38,704 nt of DNA from Methanosarcinaceae archaeon (GCA_030611265.1 JAUWQD010000024.1:1-38704); one strand, 5' to 3'; positions 15,759-24,517 are shown, counted from the first letter of the stretch. Notes: a model not told the origin generated them from the letters alone. Program-made: numbers and translations.

Positions 15759-16874
15759 TCATGCACTTTGACATGGCAAGCTCACATGAATTGTCGTTCC
15801 GACGCCCTCCGTACTATCCACCCATATACTTCCCTTATGTGCCTCAACAATTTTTTCACAGAGATACAACCCCACTCCTGTCCCCTGATACCTGCGCTTC
15901 ATTGAGCCATCGATCTGGTAGAACAGCTTGAACACATCTGGTATTGCCTCTTTCGGAATACCGATTCCATTATCACTCACCATAATATGTATGTCGTTCT
16001 CTTCCTCGCGTACCGTTACTGTTATCAAACCACCCGAAGGTGTGAATTTAACCGCATTATCGATGAAATTGATTATAAGTTGTATTAAGTGATCTTTATC
16101 TCCATTTATCAAAGGTAGATTGGCAGGTATATTTTTTTCAATAATAATTTGTTTTTTCTCTACCTGTGCAGAAATATCTAAAATCGCACTGTCGATGATC
16201 TCGTTGATCTGAAGTGGGTCAAATCTATATTTGGCCCTTTCGTCCTGTACAATACTCAAATCTAAAAGGGAGTTGATCAAACGCTTTAACCGTTCAGAGT
16301 TGCGAACAACTGTTTCCATAGCTTTTGTCTGCTGTTCATTAAGCACTCCTAACGTTCCATCAGACATAAGTTCGCTGTAACCCATGATGGAAATAAGTGG
16401 TGTCTTAAACTCGTGACTCACATTTGATAAGAACTCGTTTTTCATTATATCAAGCGATTTAAGTTCCTCATATGCTTTTGAAAGTTTTTCCTCTGCCAGC
16501 TTACGTTCGGTGATATCTTCACCGGAACTGATAGTACCGATAATGTTATCATTATCATCCCTTAAAATAACATCATGCCAGTAGATTATTCTTTCTTCGC
16601 CGTTTTTGGTTAAAAGTTGATTTTCGAAAAATTCAGGTGGCTCAAGCTCTCCAGCCATATACATTACATAACCAGCCCTTATATTTTCTTTAATTTGTGC
16701 CGGGAGTAATATATCAAAATAATTTTTTCCAAGAAGATCCTCTGCATCATATCCTGAAACTTCACATGTTTTCTTATTGGCAAAAATGATTCTTTGTTCT
16801 CTATCAACAATACCAATTAAAGACCCAACAATATCAAGATAATTTTGCAATTTGCTGCTTTCTTCTGGCGACAT
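15759..16874 (-). CDS. Soluble PAS-domain sensor histidine kinase
   Basis: This 371-residue cytoplasmic kinase has no transmembrane segment. A PAS domain spans about residues 8-125 and ends SSGEDITERK, the usual PAS/PAC end. A HisKA dimerisation domain has the phospho-acceptor in NVSHEFKTPL (H154). The HATPase domain shows the N box NFIDNAVKFTPSGG, the G1 box DNGIGIP and the G2 box GTGVGLYL. GGGAG six bases before ATG 16874 is a good ribosome-binding site. No response regulator is adjacent, so it is an orphan kinase, common in Methanosarcinales. The signal is unknown; PAS domains often sense redox state, gases or small ligands. It is bracketed by an inverted pair of short repeats. Confidence 0.93.
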   Translation of the reverse strand: MSPEESSKLQNYLDIVGSLIGIVDREQRIIFANKKTCEVSGYDAEDLLGKNYFDILLPAQIKENIRAGYVMYMAGELEPPEFFENQLLTKNGEERIIYWHDVILRDDNDNIIGTISSGEDITERKLAEEKLSKAYEELKSLDIMKNEFLSNVSHEFKTPLISIMGYSELMSDGTLGVLNEQQTKAMETVVRNSERLKRLINSLLDLSIVQDERAKYRFDPLQINEIIDSAILDISAQVEKKQIIIEKNIPANLPLINGDKDHLIQLIINFIDNAVKFTPSGGLITVTVREEENDIHIMVSDNGIGIPKEAIPDVFKLFYQIDGSMKRRYQGTGVGLYLCEKIVEAHKGSIWVDSTEGVGTTIHVSLPCQSA

Positions 16875-16892
16875 TAATTCTCCCTTCGCTTC

Positions 16893-16920
16893 AAAAAACC
16901 ACAGAGGGATACAGAGAAAA
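16893..16920. repeat. ACCACAG-type repeat, inverted relative to 15667-15695
   Basis: AAAAAACCACAGAGGGATAC followed by AGAGAAAA. It lies 18 bases upstream of the histidine kinase start and pairs in inverted orientation with the copy beyond its 3' end. Confidence 0.55.
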
Positions 16921-17340
16921 TCAATGATTCTCTATGGTTAATCTTCTTGCCATGAACAATTTATCCGGAATAAAATAAAAAGTCATTGGTATGGGTAACT
17001 AAGTGATTTGAATTTCTATATTCAGCATAATTGGTTATTGATCTGCTCTTCATATATTTATTCCTCGCCTCAATTCAAATTATCCAATATTTTTGGCAAT
17101 TCTTTCAGATGATTAAATATACCCCATTCTATATAAAAGATTCATAAAATTAGGCTTTGGAACAAAAATGCCGACGCATAGCGGTTAGTTTTTGTAATAA
17201 ATACCCCACAAAATGCCACTGCATATCGATTCCGAAAATAATTTTGTCCCAAGGCCGATGTTATAGAAAAGATTAAATGTAGAATAACCTTTAACTTAAA
17301 ATTAATCTTAATTTCAACCTTAACAAATAGAGGTGCATTT
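16921..17340. other. Intergenic stretch between the kinase and the small unknown gene
   Basis: No gene is recognised. A TATA-like AATAAATATATG on the minus strand near 17065-17055 could drive the kinase with a leader of about 160 bases. TTTAACTTAAAATTAA near 17291-17306 could serve the small gene. AGAGGTG at 17329-17335 is the ribosome site of that gene. Confidence 0.4.
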
Positions 17341-17652
17341 ATTCATATTAATATCGAACCTATTGGCATAATCAAAAAAGCTGGTAAATATTCAGAAATA
17401 TTGATATATTCTGATTTTGAGCAAATCGTCAAAAACACGGTCGCTCAACTTGACAAGAATATTAAAAGTAGTCAAAACCTGCTGATAATTCACAAGAACA
17501 ATGACCAAAATGATGGTCATCAGGTACAAGTGACAAAAACAGCACTCATTAAACGTGCGGGAAATGTGCTTAAAGTGGGAAAGATTGAGGCAAACGAAGA
17601 CTCAGTCATTGATGTCAGACTTGACATCGATGAATCGATAACAGCTCATTGA
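17341..17652 (+). CDS. Uncharacterised 103-residue protein with apparent ATT start
   Basis: The open frame from 17341 reads IHINIEPIGIIKKAGKYSEI and LIYSDFEQIVKN, ending DVRLDIDESITAH. A strong Shine-Dalgarno GAGGTG ends five bases before an ATT at 17341, where ATG would be expected. The first ordinary start in frame is TTG at 17401, which lies inside what looks like folded protein and has no ribosome site. So either ATT is used, or the start codon has been lost. The protein is mixed alpha/beta, soluble and charged. I do not recognise the family; the opening PIGIIKKAGKYSEI faintly recalls TsaA-like proteins, which is not enough for a call. Confidence 0.6.
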   Translation: MHINIEPIGIIKKAGKYSEILIYSDFEQIVKNTVAQLDKNIKSSQNLLIIHKNNDQNDGHQVQVTKTALIKRAGNVLKVGKIEANEDSVIDVRLDIDESITAH

Positions 17653-17975
17653 ATCATTCCTCTCTGCCGCTATACGGTGAGGAAGAGCTTCCGGTTTTCA
17701 TTCTCCCAACCAACGACAGTGAGTCCACAGGTTTTATCCGTAGTTCCTCGGGACTAAGATATTGATCTTAATTATGGAAATCGCCACATTGCCATTACAA
17801 AAATCGATTCAGGAGAGCACATTTATAATTGACCAAGTGACAATACAAATCTCATGTTGAACGAGAAAATCCTCGCTATGCTCGGATTAACTCGCACTAC
17901 ATATTTATAAAATATATACTAAAACAAAAGATGGTTTTGACATAAAAATCCAAATGGCATTCAAGAGATCACCAA
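17653..17975. other. Intergenic stretch without recognisable gene
   Basis: No conserved ORF, RNA gene or long repeat is seen between the small unknown gene and the promoter of the PAPS-reductase-like gene. Confidence 0.4.
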
Positions 17976-17978
17976 AAG

Positions 17979-17992
17979 CCTATTTAAGTATG
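17979..17992 (+). promoter_or_regulatory. TATA box of the PAPS-reductase-like gene (leaderless)
   Basis: CCTATTTAAGTA is centred about 25 bases before ATG 18010, the spacing of a leaderless archaeal mRNA. Confidence 0.6.
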
Positions 17993-18009
17993 CAACTATT
18001 CTGCCTGCC

Positions 18010-19911
18010 ATGTCAAAACCTGTTTATCTTGGAGAAATGCTCCTGCACTGGTGCAAGTCCTGCAATGTTCCCGTACTTGGAAAGAAATGCGGATGCGGTG
18101 CGAAGACAAAGAAAGTTACTGTTACCCCGCCGGGCGACATTCGTCCGGCTTTTGAGCATGATATCGAACATATCAATTCCATTTCTATCAAACAATTCAA
18201 TGTTCCCCTCATTTCGCAAGACCATTTGGTCGTGCTCAACAAGGCTCCGTATGATGACAGGATGGACGAGATCATAGTTGACGGCGAGGTTGTTGCAAGT
18301 ATCAGGTTCGAGATCGACGGGCTGAGATGGGTACTTCTCACAAGGGCTGGCGGGGCACGCCGCATTTTTGGTGACAAGGATAAAACCAAGATGCGAAATT
18401 GGGTTGAGATCGATAATGATGCTATAAAATTCATAGTTAAAGGAGCAAACGTACTGGCTCCGGGGATTTCTGATGCCGATCCTGATATTCAGGAAGGCGA
18501 CGAGGTTGTTGTGCTGACTCCCGAGGGCGAGGCTGTGGCTGCCGGACGTGCACGGATGGATGGTGCGACAATGCTCAAACGCGAGCGAGGTATGGCTGTC
18601 AAGTGTCGATGGAGTGAGGCGGCTTGTGATGTCGAGGTTCCGGCAGGTGGGCAGACATGGGACGATGCGGTGACTGCAAATTCCGATATTCTGGATGGGT
18701 TTATTGAAAGGTCACACAAGTTCATCAAGAATGTCGCAGAGACTACCAACCGGCCTGTGACGGTTTCATATTCGGGCGGTAAGGACAGTCTTGCAACACT
18801 TCAACTTGTGAGTGAATGTATGGATGATTATGAATTGATGTTCGCAGATACCGGACTTGAATTCCCTGAAACGGTTGAGAATGTGGAGGTCGCTGCTAAA
18901 CGATACGGTCACCCTTTGCACACGATCAGTGTGGGAGATGCGTTCTGGGAATCTGTGGATGATTTTGGACCGCCGAGCGTTGAGGTTCGATGGTGCTGCA
19001 AGGTCTGCAAACTTGGTCCGATCACGCAACTTATTGAGGATAATTACGATAATGGATGCCTTACCTACATTGGCCAGCGCAAGTATGAATCCAGTGCCCG
19101 TGCAAAGAGTGAGCGGGTGTGGAAGAATCCATGGGTTGGGAATCAGGTCGGTGCTGCACCGATTCAGGACTGGACTGCTCTGCACGTTTGGTTGTACCTT
19201 TTCAGGACAGGGGCACCTTATAATCCGCTCTACGAGCAGGGTTTTGACAGGATAGGATGCTGGCTTTGCCCTTCTTCGTCACTTTCGGATATTGTGCGTC
19301 TCAAAGAGACTCATCCCGAAATGGAGAAGCGGCTCACTGACTACCTGTATGGATACGCAGAGCGCATGGGCTTGTCAAAAGAGTGGGTGGGACACGGATT
19401 CTGGCGCTGGCAGACACTGCCGTCGCACATTGCAACCATTGCGGAGAGGAAAGGCATCAATACCGTTCCGAAAAGTGAGGGAAAGGATGTGCTCATTTTC
19501 ACGATGACATCGGGATACCAACCATGTAAGGCTGGTGGCATGTCGGCAGAAGGTGGGTTCGGCACTGCGCTAGACCTTGTGCATCTTGAAGATTCACAAA
19601 TGCTACGCGCTGCTGGTGATGTGTCGTATATGGCTGGTGTGATATCTATTCTGAATGGCGAAGACCGCGCGCAGGTGTTTGCATCGGGGAATGTGACTGC
19701 ACGAAGCGATACGGAAAAGAGCGCACGCAGGTTGATGCACAGGGTTGAATTATCCATTCGGCGTGCTCTTAAGTGTCACGGGTGCGGGGTCTGCGTTGGA
19801 AACTGTCCGAATGATGTGATAGTTATTGAGGATGGGGTGGCTGTTATCGGGGACGGGTGTGTGCATTGTGGGAAATGTATTGAGGTCTGTCCGGTTGTGA
19901 AGTTTGGGTGA
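18010..19911 (+). CDS. PAPS-reductase-like PP-loop protein with zinc ribbon, PUA and ferredoxin domains
   Basis: This is a 633-residue cytoplasmic protein with four parts. Residues 15-29 form a zinc ribbon (C15, C18, C27, C29). Residues about 138-200 are a PUA domain ([10 protein letters not shown]). A PAPS-reductase/ATP-pyrophosphatase domain carries the PP-loop SGGKDS at 255-260 and [11 protein letters not shown], plus cysteines in RWCCKVCK and GCWLCP. Residues 586-633 hold two [4Fe-4S] sites (C589, C592, C595, C599 and C617, C620, C623, C627). This layout is known from methanogens. A PUA domain suggests RNA binding, so RNA sulfuration is as likely as sulfate or sulfonucleotide reduction. 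Degenerate copies of its 3' end recur at 20481, 23609 and 24576. Confidence 0.88.
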   Translation: MSKPVYLGEMLLHWCKSCNVPVLGKKCGCGAKTKKVTVTPPGDIRPAFEHDIEHINSISIKQFNVPLISQDHLVVLNKAPYDDRMDEIIVDGEVVASIRFEIDGLRWVLLTRAGGARRIFGDKDKTKMRNWVEIDNDAIKFIVKGANVLAPGISDADPDIQEGDEVVVLTPEGEAVAAGRARMDGATMLKRERGMAVKCRWSEAACDVEVPAGGQTWDDAVTANSDILDGFIERSHKFIKNVAETTNRPVTVSYSGGKDSLATLQLVSECMDDYELMFADTGLEFPETVENVEVAAKRYGHPLHTISVGDAFWESVDDFGPPSVEVRWCCKVCKLGPITQLIEDNYDNGCLTYIGQRKYESSARAKSERVWKNPWVGNQVGAAPIQDWTALHVWLYLFRTGAPYNPLYEQGFDRIGCWLCPSSSLSDIVRLKETHPEMEKRLTDYLYGYAERMGLSKEWVGHGFWRWQTLPSHIATIAERKGINTVPKSEGKDVLIFTMTSGYQPCKAGGMSAEGGFGTALDLVHLEDSQMLRAAGDVSYMAGVISILNGEDRAQVFASGNVTARSDTEKSARRLMHRVELSIRRALKCHGCGVCVGNCPNDVIVIEDGVAVIGDGCVHCGKCIEVCPVVKFG

Positions 19912-19996
19912 AGGTGCGAATTTTTTTGTACTTGTGGATTTAACTAAAAACAATGTGACAAACGGCGCACTGTGGCAAGAAGGGGGTAGTTCACAA

Positions 19997-20308
19997 TTAC
20001 ACATACATGATATTCATAGCTTCATTCTCTCTTTGTTTTTGCTCTCTTATTATTTGCCACATCTTTTCTTGGTTCTTTCTTCGCATAACATTTCTTGGTT
20101 CATTGTCTAGATCATATTGTTTCCGCTTGCTTGGGTCTGATAATACTGAATAAGCCTCTGCGATTTCTTTAAACATTTCTTCAGCTTCCGGTAACTTGTT
20201 TTTGTCGGGATGATATAGCATAACCAGCCTGCGGTAAGCGGACTTAATATCATTTTGGGATGCTTTCTTATCAACTTCCAATATTTCGTAATATATTTTT
20301 TTAGCCAT
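19997..20308 (-). CDS. Short J-domain (DnaJ-like) protein
   Basis: This 103-residue protein is one J-domain plus a charged tail. [20 protein letters not shown] is followed by [12 protein letters not shown], with the HPD motif at residues 33-35, and then [14 protein letters not shown]. There is no Gly/Phe or zinc-finger region and no C-terminal substrate domain. It can stimulate Hsp70 ATPase but must get its specificity elsewhere. No dnaK is nearby. It is convergent with the PAPS-reductase-like gene and is the first of the genes inserted between copies of that gene's 3' end. Confidence 0.9.
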   Translation of the reverse strand: MAKKIYYEILEVDKKASQNDIKSAYRRLVMLYHPDKNKLPEAEEMFKEIAEAYSVLSDPSKRKQYDLDNEPRNVMRRKNQEKMWQIIREQKQRENEAMNIMYV

Positions 20309-20480
20309 GGGTTATTGATGTTGCTTTTTTTTGGTTTCGTGCATGTGATGTGTTCTTGTTCCGGACTCAAAAGATTTCAAAACACGCGGCGATGCATTCC
20401 GATGTACATATTGTGCGGGATTCTATAACTGTTATGGCTAACAGATATTTTCATGTGGTATTTGATGAGATGGAAGGGGG

Positions 20481-20513
20481 ATTGAGGTCTGTTCGGTTGT
20501 GAAGTTTGGGTAG
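20481..20513 (+). repeat. Degenerate copy A of the 3' end of the PAPS-reductase-like gene
   Basis: ATTGAGGTCTGTTCGGTTGT is followed by GAAGTTTGGGTAG, matching the gene's last 11 codons (19881-19913) with few changes. The sequence just after it, up to the palindrome at 20531, resembles that after copy C. Confidence 0.85.
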
Positions 20514-20530
20514 ATTCGCTGCAGGGAATG

Positions 20531-20572
20531 AAAAGTATACCAGATGGGATATATTCCATGTGGGATACTTTT
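20531..20572. repeat. 42-bp palindrome P, copy 1 (relic ATPase promoter/start)
   Basis: It begins AAAAGTATACCAGATGGGAT and ends CCATGTGGGATACTTTT; about 36 of 42 positions are self-complementary. Read on the plus strand it holds a TATA-like box and an ATG followed by WDTFQEYYF, which looks like the decayed start of another ATPase gene. Related copies are at 22178-22218 and 24730-24771. Confidence 0.7.
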
Positions 20573-20580
20573 CAAGAGTA

Positions 20581-22191
20581 TTATTTTAGAAGACTCTTTA
20601 TCTTTGGAATTTGCTTTTCTGTAACAAGAACGATATTTTCATTTTTTGCGTATTCGATTGCCTGTTTAGTGAATCCGCGTCTGCTTATAAAAATGAGTTT
20701 TTTGGATTTTTCTGAAAATTCCGATCTTGCTATTTTTGCCGAAAATTTTTCGAACTCCTTGTAATCAGTCTCTTTTGCGCGCCATTTGATCTCAAATATA
20801 TAAAAAATATCTTCTTTTTCACCTACAAGATCGAATTCGATTCCGTTTTCCAGATATTTATTAAAATGGATTCCAAGAGACTTTTCAAGAACATACTTTA
20901 ATTCGTATTCCTTCGCAATGCCCAGTTCAGTCGAGGCTTTTTCGAATTTTGCCTCAATATCGCGCACCATATCCTCTATGACTCTTTTTCCAGGCATGGA
21001 ATCGAACTCTACTCCTTCATATACATTCATGATCCAGTATCGGAAAACAGGGTCCCTGAAATAATAAAGATTGTTTTCTTTCACTATGAGGTCAATGTCA
21101 ACGAGGCGTTCGAGCATGTTTCTTGTGACCCCATTCTCGCGTTTGATGGAATGTGCAATTTCTGAAAGCCTGCGACCGTCTTCTTTTGCTAGTACCCGCA
21201 GTATTGTTTTCATAAGTGCATCTCCGCGTACTCTGGACATGCTGCTCTCAAAAAAGTACCTGCACATCAGGTTTATGCTTCCGTTTCGAAGCAATGTTTC
21301 AAGTGCAAATGCTTTCTTTACGCCGGCGGAATTTGTTTCACCGAGTTCGTTCATACGTTCGCAGATCGAATATATGTAAAATGGGTGTCCAAAAGACAAT
21401 TCATGGATTTTACCAAGCGCGATTTGGTTCTCGATTCCCGTTATCTTCTGTGCAAGTTCAATACTCGCCTTTTTCTCAAAACACGCTACTCTTTCAACCC
21501 TGAACTGTGCAAAAAGAGGGGAATCTGCCTCGCCGAATATTTTTTCAAGCATCCGTATGGCAGACCCTGCAACCACGTAATGCGTTTTTGATTGGGTTTG
21601 CAGAACAGAGCGGAACAATCCAATGGTGTCCCGTATTTGTGGAAAATTGTCAATGTCTTTTATTCGCTGGAATTCATCCAGCATAAGTATTATTTCAAAA
21701 TCTTGCTCTTTTGCAAGTTTTTCAGGAAAATCGAATGCCAATTCGAGCAATAACCTTTGGTTTGGTTTTGCTTTGTCAAGTTCATCAAACATCGTGTGTA
21801 CGGTGTCTCTCACAGCCGTACTTTCTACATCAGCGATAATTTTTATGAGGTTGTTAATATCGAGATAAGGCGCAATGTTCTCATCATTTCTTAACCAGCG
21901 CACGATCTGCCCTACATATTGAACAGCGAAAAATTCAGGTGTAGTGTCCAGACGTTCAAAATCCATATAGACTGCAAACACTTTGTCGCGATCAATCCTT
22001 GAAACGTATTCTTTCAGAATAAGACTTTTGCCAATTCTACGCAACCCTATAAAACATATATTTTTGCCAAAACCGTCTATTATCTGCTCGGTATTTCTTT
22101 CAAGCAAAGCAAGTTCAACTGTCCGGTCAGTAAAAAGTTTGCGCTCTTTTGTGGGATATATCGTTTCAACTGTTCTGGTAGTATTCCGCAT
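20581..22191 (-). CDS. Archaeal AAA (STAND-like) ATPase fused to a PD-(D/E)XK nuclease-like domain
   Basis: This 536-residue protein has the Walker A GLRRIGKS at 49-56, the Walker B IILMLDEFQ (D172, E173) and the sensor segment HYVVAGSA near 210. A winged-helix region follows at about 320-385 (LSEIAHSIKRENGVTRNMLE). The C-terminal 87 residues contain GIEFDLV and FEIKW (E452, D454, E467, K469), the layout of a PD-(D/E)XK nuclease. These archaeal ATPases are multicopy and lineage-variable; defence or mobile-element roles are suspected. A TATA box about 25 bases upstream implies a leaderless mRNA. A palindrome covers both promoter and start codon, suggesting self-repression. Confidence 0.88.
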   Translation of the reverse strand: MRNTTRTVETIYPTKERKLFTDRTVELALLERNTEQIIDGFGKNICFIGLRRIGKSLILKEYVSRIDRDKVFAVYMDFERLDTTPEFFAVQYVGQIVRWLRNDENIAPYLDINNLIKIIADVESTAVRDTVHTMFDELDKAKPNQRLLLELAFDFPEKLAKEQDFEIILMLDEFQRIKDIDNFPQIRDTIGLFRSVLQTQSKTHYVVAGSAIRMLEKIFGEADSPLFAQFRVERVACFEKKASIELAQKITGIENQIALGKIHELSFGHPFYIYSICERMNELGETNSAGVKKAFALETLLRNGSINLMCRYFFESSMSRVRGDALMKTILRVLAKEDGRRLSEIAHSIKRENGVTRNMLERLVDIDLIVKENNLYYFRDPVFRYWIMNVYEGVEFDSMPGKRVIEDMVRDIEAKFEKASTELGIAKEYELKYVLEKSLGIHFNKYLENGIEFDLVGEKEDIFYIFEIKWRAKETDYKEFEKFSAKIARSEFSEKSKKLIFISRRGFTKQAIEYAKNENIVLVTEKQIPKIKSLLK

Positions 22192-22218
22192 AGAATATAT
22201 CCTATGTGGTATACTTTT
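22178..22218. promoter_or_regulatory. Palindrome P, copy 2: promoter and start region of the first AAA ATPase
   Basis: AGTATTCCGCATAGAATATA is followed by TCCTATGTGGTATACTTTT, mostly self-complementary around its centre. On the minus strand the TATA-like TTAAAAGTATA lies about 25 bases before ATG 22191, and the other arm runs into codons 1-4. A bound protein would block both transcription and the start codon. Confidence 0.65.
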
Positions 22219-22344
22219 AAGTAATTTGCTGTTCGCAGTATCTGCATTTTATTTTTTATAAAGTTACCCTACTGTGGGATGCTCTAATTGCAATGTTGGG
22301 TGTATAGTTTGCATAATAACGTGGTAAAATTTAAAAGTACAATT

Positions 22345-23511
22345 TCACCCACTGATATTTCTCTTAAGCCAGATCCTGAAAACATTGTCGATTATTCTAT
22401 ATACTCCATCTTTTGACTTTTCAATTGTCATGGTATTTTGAAGATCACTCATTGATGACGTGAGAGATGATGCAGGTGTTTGCATATCTTTTGCGATATG
22501 ACTCAACCGTCTGAATTTTTCTTTGGATAAGTGTTTTAGTATATTTTTTTGCTGTTCGCTGAACTTGTCAATGTAGCGTGATTCAAATTCACTGTCAAAT
22601 TCAGCAAGCATAGCACAAAAACTTGCATCAACATCAGTACTCTCTATTTTTTCTTTATTTTCCAGTACTGCATCCTGGTAAACCATGAATCCAAGTTTTT
22701 GGAAATAAAATGGAAAGCCGCCCGTGACTGTACATATATTGTTCAGTGCCTGGTCGGATATTTGTATATTTTGTATTCCAAGACGTTGTCTTATGTACTT
22801 CCCAATATATTCTTCCTTTATTGGCTTAAGCTGCATTTTGGCAGCCATAAGATAGAGTGGTGAATCGGGTTTCAAAAACACATCATGTAAGAGTGATATT
22901 GATGAACCGGAAAAAATGTAACGAACATTTGGTTGGCTGTCCATTCGACTTTTTAGTACGTTAAATATGCTGCCATTGAATTTGCGTAGTTCTTGAAATT
23001 CATCAAAACAGAGTACGATCGGCACTTCTTTTTCTTTTGAAAAATGATCTATAAATTCGAATGTTTCTGCTATTAGATCCTGTTCATTTAGGTTATCGTC
23101 ACGAAATTTGAGATAGATGCCACCAACATGTTCAATGCTGCCGCCAATTTCAGAAAGTGAACCATATGCAGCCGTTATTTTTCCTTTAAATATCTGAGCA
23201 AATTTTTTGGATATTCCTTTTATTTTATGTTTTTCTTCATACGCCTCTAATAGCTGTTTGGTAGTTATCCTGAAAAAATCGCTTATGCTTACCATTCCCC
23301 TGCAGTTTATAAGTGTAAAAATAACATCATCCTTTACACTTAACTTGAGGTTTCGAAGAAGTGATGTTTTACCAATTCGGCGTGGCCCAATTATCACATT
23401 GTTTTGTGCTGATGTTAATATATCGAGTTTAATTTTTTCAATCTCTTCATCCCTGCCTATAAAGAAAGGAGGTTCTACTTCGCCACCAACCATGAAGATC
23501 TTTTGTATCAT
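22345..23511 (-). CDS. Archaeal AAA ATPase (AAA_14/ATPase_2 type) with C-terminal winged helix
   Basis: This 388-residue protein has the Walker A IGPRRIGKTS at residues 41-50, the Walker B VLCFDEFQ (D170, E171) and the sensor YIFSGSS near 205. A C-terminal winged-helix part (about 315-388) contains LSHIAKDMQTPASSLTSSM and ends RIWLKRNISG. It is related to the neighbouring ATPase (20581-22191) but lacks the nuclease-like tail. The two are separated by about 150 bp and read in the same direction, each with its own leaderless promoter. Its role is unknown; such ATPases are expanded in archaeal accessory regions. Confidence 0.88.
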   Translation of the reverse strand: MIQKIFMVGGEVEPPFFIGRDEEIEKIKLDILTSAQNNVIIGPRRIGKTSLLRNLKLSVKDDVIFTLINCRGMVSISDFFRITTKQLLEAYEEKHKIKGISKKFAQIFKGKITAAYGSLSEIGGSIEHVGGIYLKFRDDNLNEQDLIAETFEFIDHFSKEKEVPIVLCFDEFQELRKFNGSIFNVLKSRMDSQPNVRYIFSGSSISLLHDVFLKPDSPLYLMAAKMQLKPIKEEYIGKYIRQRLGIQNIQISDQALNNICTVTGGFPFYFQKLGFMVYQDAVLENKEKIESTDVDASFCAMLAEFDSEFESRYIDKFSEQQKNILKHLSKEKFRRLSHIAKDMQTPASSLTSSMSDLQNTMTIEKSKDGVYRIIDNVFRIWLKRNISG

Positions 23512-23543
23512 AGATTATAGTTGAAATCAACTATATTTAAAAT
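23512..23543 (-). promoter_or_regulatory. Promoter with a 20-bp palindrome before the second AAA ATPase
   Basis: TATAGTTGAAATCAACTATA (23516-23535) is a 9-bp inverted repeat around AA. On the minus strand it overlaps TTTAAATATAG (23541-23531), a TATA box centred about 26 bases before ATG 23511. This indicates a leaderless mRNA controlled by an operator between TATA and start. Confidence 0.65.
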
Positions 23544-23608
23544 TGACGACTAATTTAGTAGTTGAAACCCAATACACCCATATTTGACGATAAGACAAGC
23601 GACCGGAT

Positions 23609-23740
23609 GTTACCGGGGACGTGTGTGTTCATTGCGGGAAATGTATTGAGGCCTGTCCGGTTGTGATGTTCGGGTAGGGCGAAAGCTGTTTTTTGTTTGT
23701 GTATTGAACTAAAAACGATGCGGCCAACGCCGCAGGCGGC
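23609..23740 (+). repeat. Degenerate copy B of the 3' end and flank of the PAPS-reductase-like gene
   Basis: The part 23609-23677 matches the last 23 codons of the gene, including the final ferredoxin motif (TGTGTTCATTGCGGGAAATG). The part 23678-23740 still resembles the gene's downstream flank (GAACTAAAAACGATG against TTAACTAAAAACAATG). Homology therefore extends beyond the coding region. Confidence 0.85.
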
Positions 23741-23805
23741 ACATTCCGCCATTAACGAACAGATGAGCGCATACTATCGGTTGTTTATGTCTGTCTCATG
23801 CATGT

Positions 23806-23868
23806 AAACGGTTACATTTTGTAACCGTTTCACTGCCTCCAATTTTCAGCAGGTGACAATTTGTCACC
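23806..23868. other. Two consecutive perfect inverted repeats after hepT
   Basis: AAACGGTTAC and GTAACCGTTT around ATTTT (23806-23830), then GGTGACA and TGTCACC around ATT (23852-23868). They lie directly downstream of hepT on its transcript. No long T run follows on the minus strand, so they may be mRNA-end structures or protein-binding sites rather than ordinary terminators. Confidence 0.55.
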
Positions 23869-23871
23869 GAC

Positions 23872-24231
23872 TCATTCCCTTCTTTCTTCAATGTCTTCCA
23901 AGACCTTTTGAATAAATGGCTTTGTTTCAGGAATATCAACATTCACTGTTTGCCAAACAGTTTGCAGATTTACTCCAAAATAATCATGAATTAGGACATC
24001 TCGCATTCCTGCGATTTCTCTCCATGGAACATCCGGATATTTGTCCCGAACATCAGTCGGAACATGTTTTGCGGCTTCCCCTATAATTTCTATGGCTCTT
24101 ATGACTGCATAAGCAGTCTTTTTGTCACCGATAAAATCATCAAATGTCATTCCGTCAACAAAACTTTCGGCTTCATCCATAGCATCTATAATGTCTTCCA
24201 AAAAATCCAGATAATCCCTTTCTTCAGACAT
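23872..24231 (-). CDS. hepT: HepT-type HEPN ribonuclease toxin (DUF86)
   Basis: This 119-residue helical protein carries the RX4HXY signature in [11 protein letters not shown] (R77, H82, Y84), the HEPN RNase active site of HepT toxins. The start ATG 24231 ([10 protein letters not shown]) overlaps the end of mntA by eight bases (ATGTCTGA). The ten-codon upstream extension lies inside mntA and is rejected. In characterised MntA/HepT pairs the antitoxin attaches AMP groups to the tyrosine of the RX4HXY motif, and that tyrosine is present. The pair sits between copies B and C of the PAPS-reductase-like gene end. A second, nearly deleted pair is at 6723-6813. Confidence 0.92.
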   Translation of the reverse strand: MSEERDYLDFLEDIIDAMDEAESFVDGMTFDDFIGDKKTAYAVIRAIEIIGEAAKHVPTDVRDKYPDVPWREIAGMRDVLIHDYFGVNLQTVWQTVNVDIPETKPFIQKVLEDIEERRE

Positions 24232-24517
24232 AAACGACCTCTTTGAGTATCCGCTTGCCAATTCGAGGTCTTAATGCATCCTTCATTACAAGATCGACTT
24301 CAACTCCCAAAAGATCGGAAAGATAATTTTTTAGCCCCACAAACGATATGAGTCCAATGGGTTCATCGAACTCAACCAAAATATCAACATCGCTCGACTC
24401 GTTTTGTTGATCTCTGACATACGACCCAAATAATCCAATCTCTTGAACTTTGAATAACTTCTTCAACTCAGCTCTATGCTCAGTGAGTGTTTCCTTTATA
24501 CTTTCAGTTGTTTTCAT
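24224..24517 (-). CDS. mntA: MntA-type minimal nucleotidyltransferase antitoxin
   Basis: This 97-residue nucleotidyltransferase has the motif GSX10DXD as [16 protein letters not shown] (G31, S32, D43, D45). A third acidic position lies in EVDLVMKD. It transfers AMP from ATP to its partner HepT, neutralising it. ATG 24517 (MKTTESIKE) is chosen because a TATA-like TTAAGTATATTAAAG lies about 25-30 bases upstream. The 13-codon extension to 24556 would begin inside that promoter. It is co-transcribed with hepT through an eight-base overlap. Confidence 0.92.
   Translation of the reverse strand: MKTTESIKETLTEHRAELKKLFKVQEIGLFGSYVRDQQNESSDVDILVEFDEPIGLISFVGLKNYLSDLLGVEVDLVMKDALRPRIGKRILKEVVYV

Noticed and set aside
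20314-20480. Short open stretch before copy A (MANRYFHVVFDEMEGG)
   Set aside because: It has a partly protein-like composition but fewer than 40 codons, no ribosome site and no recognised homolog. It may be a fragment but cannot be supported.
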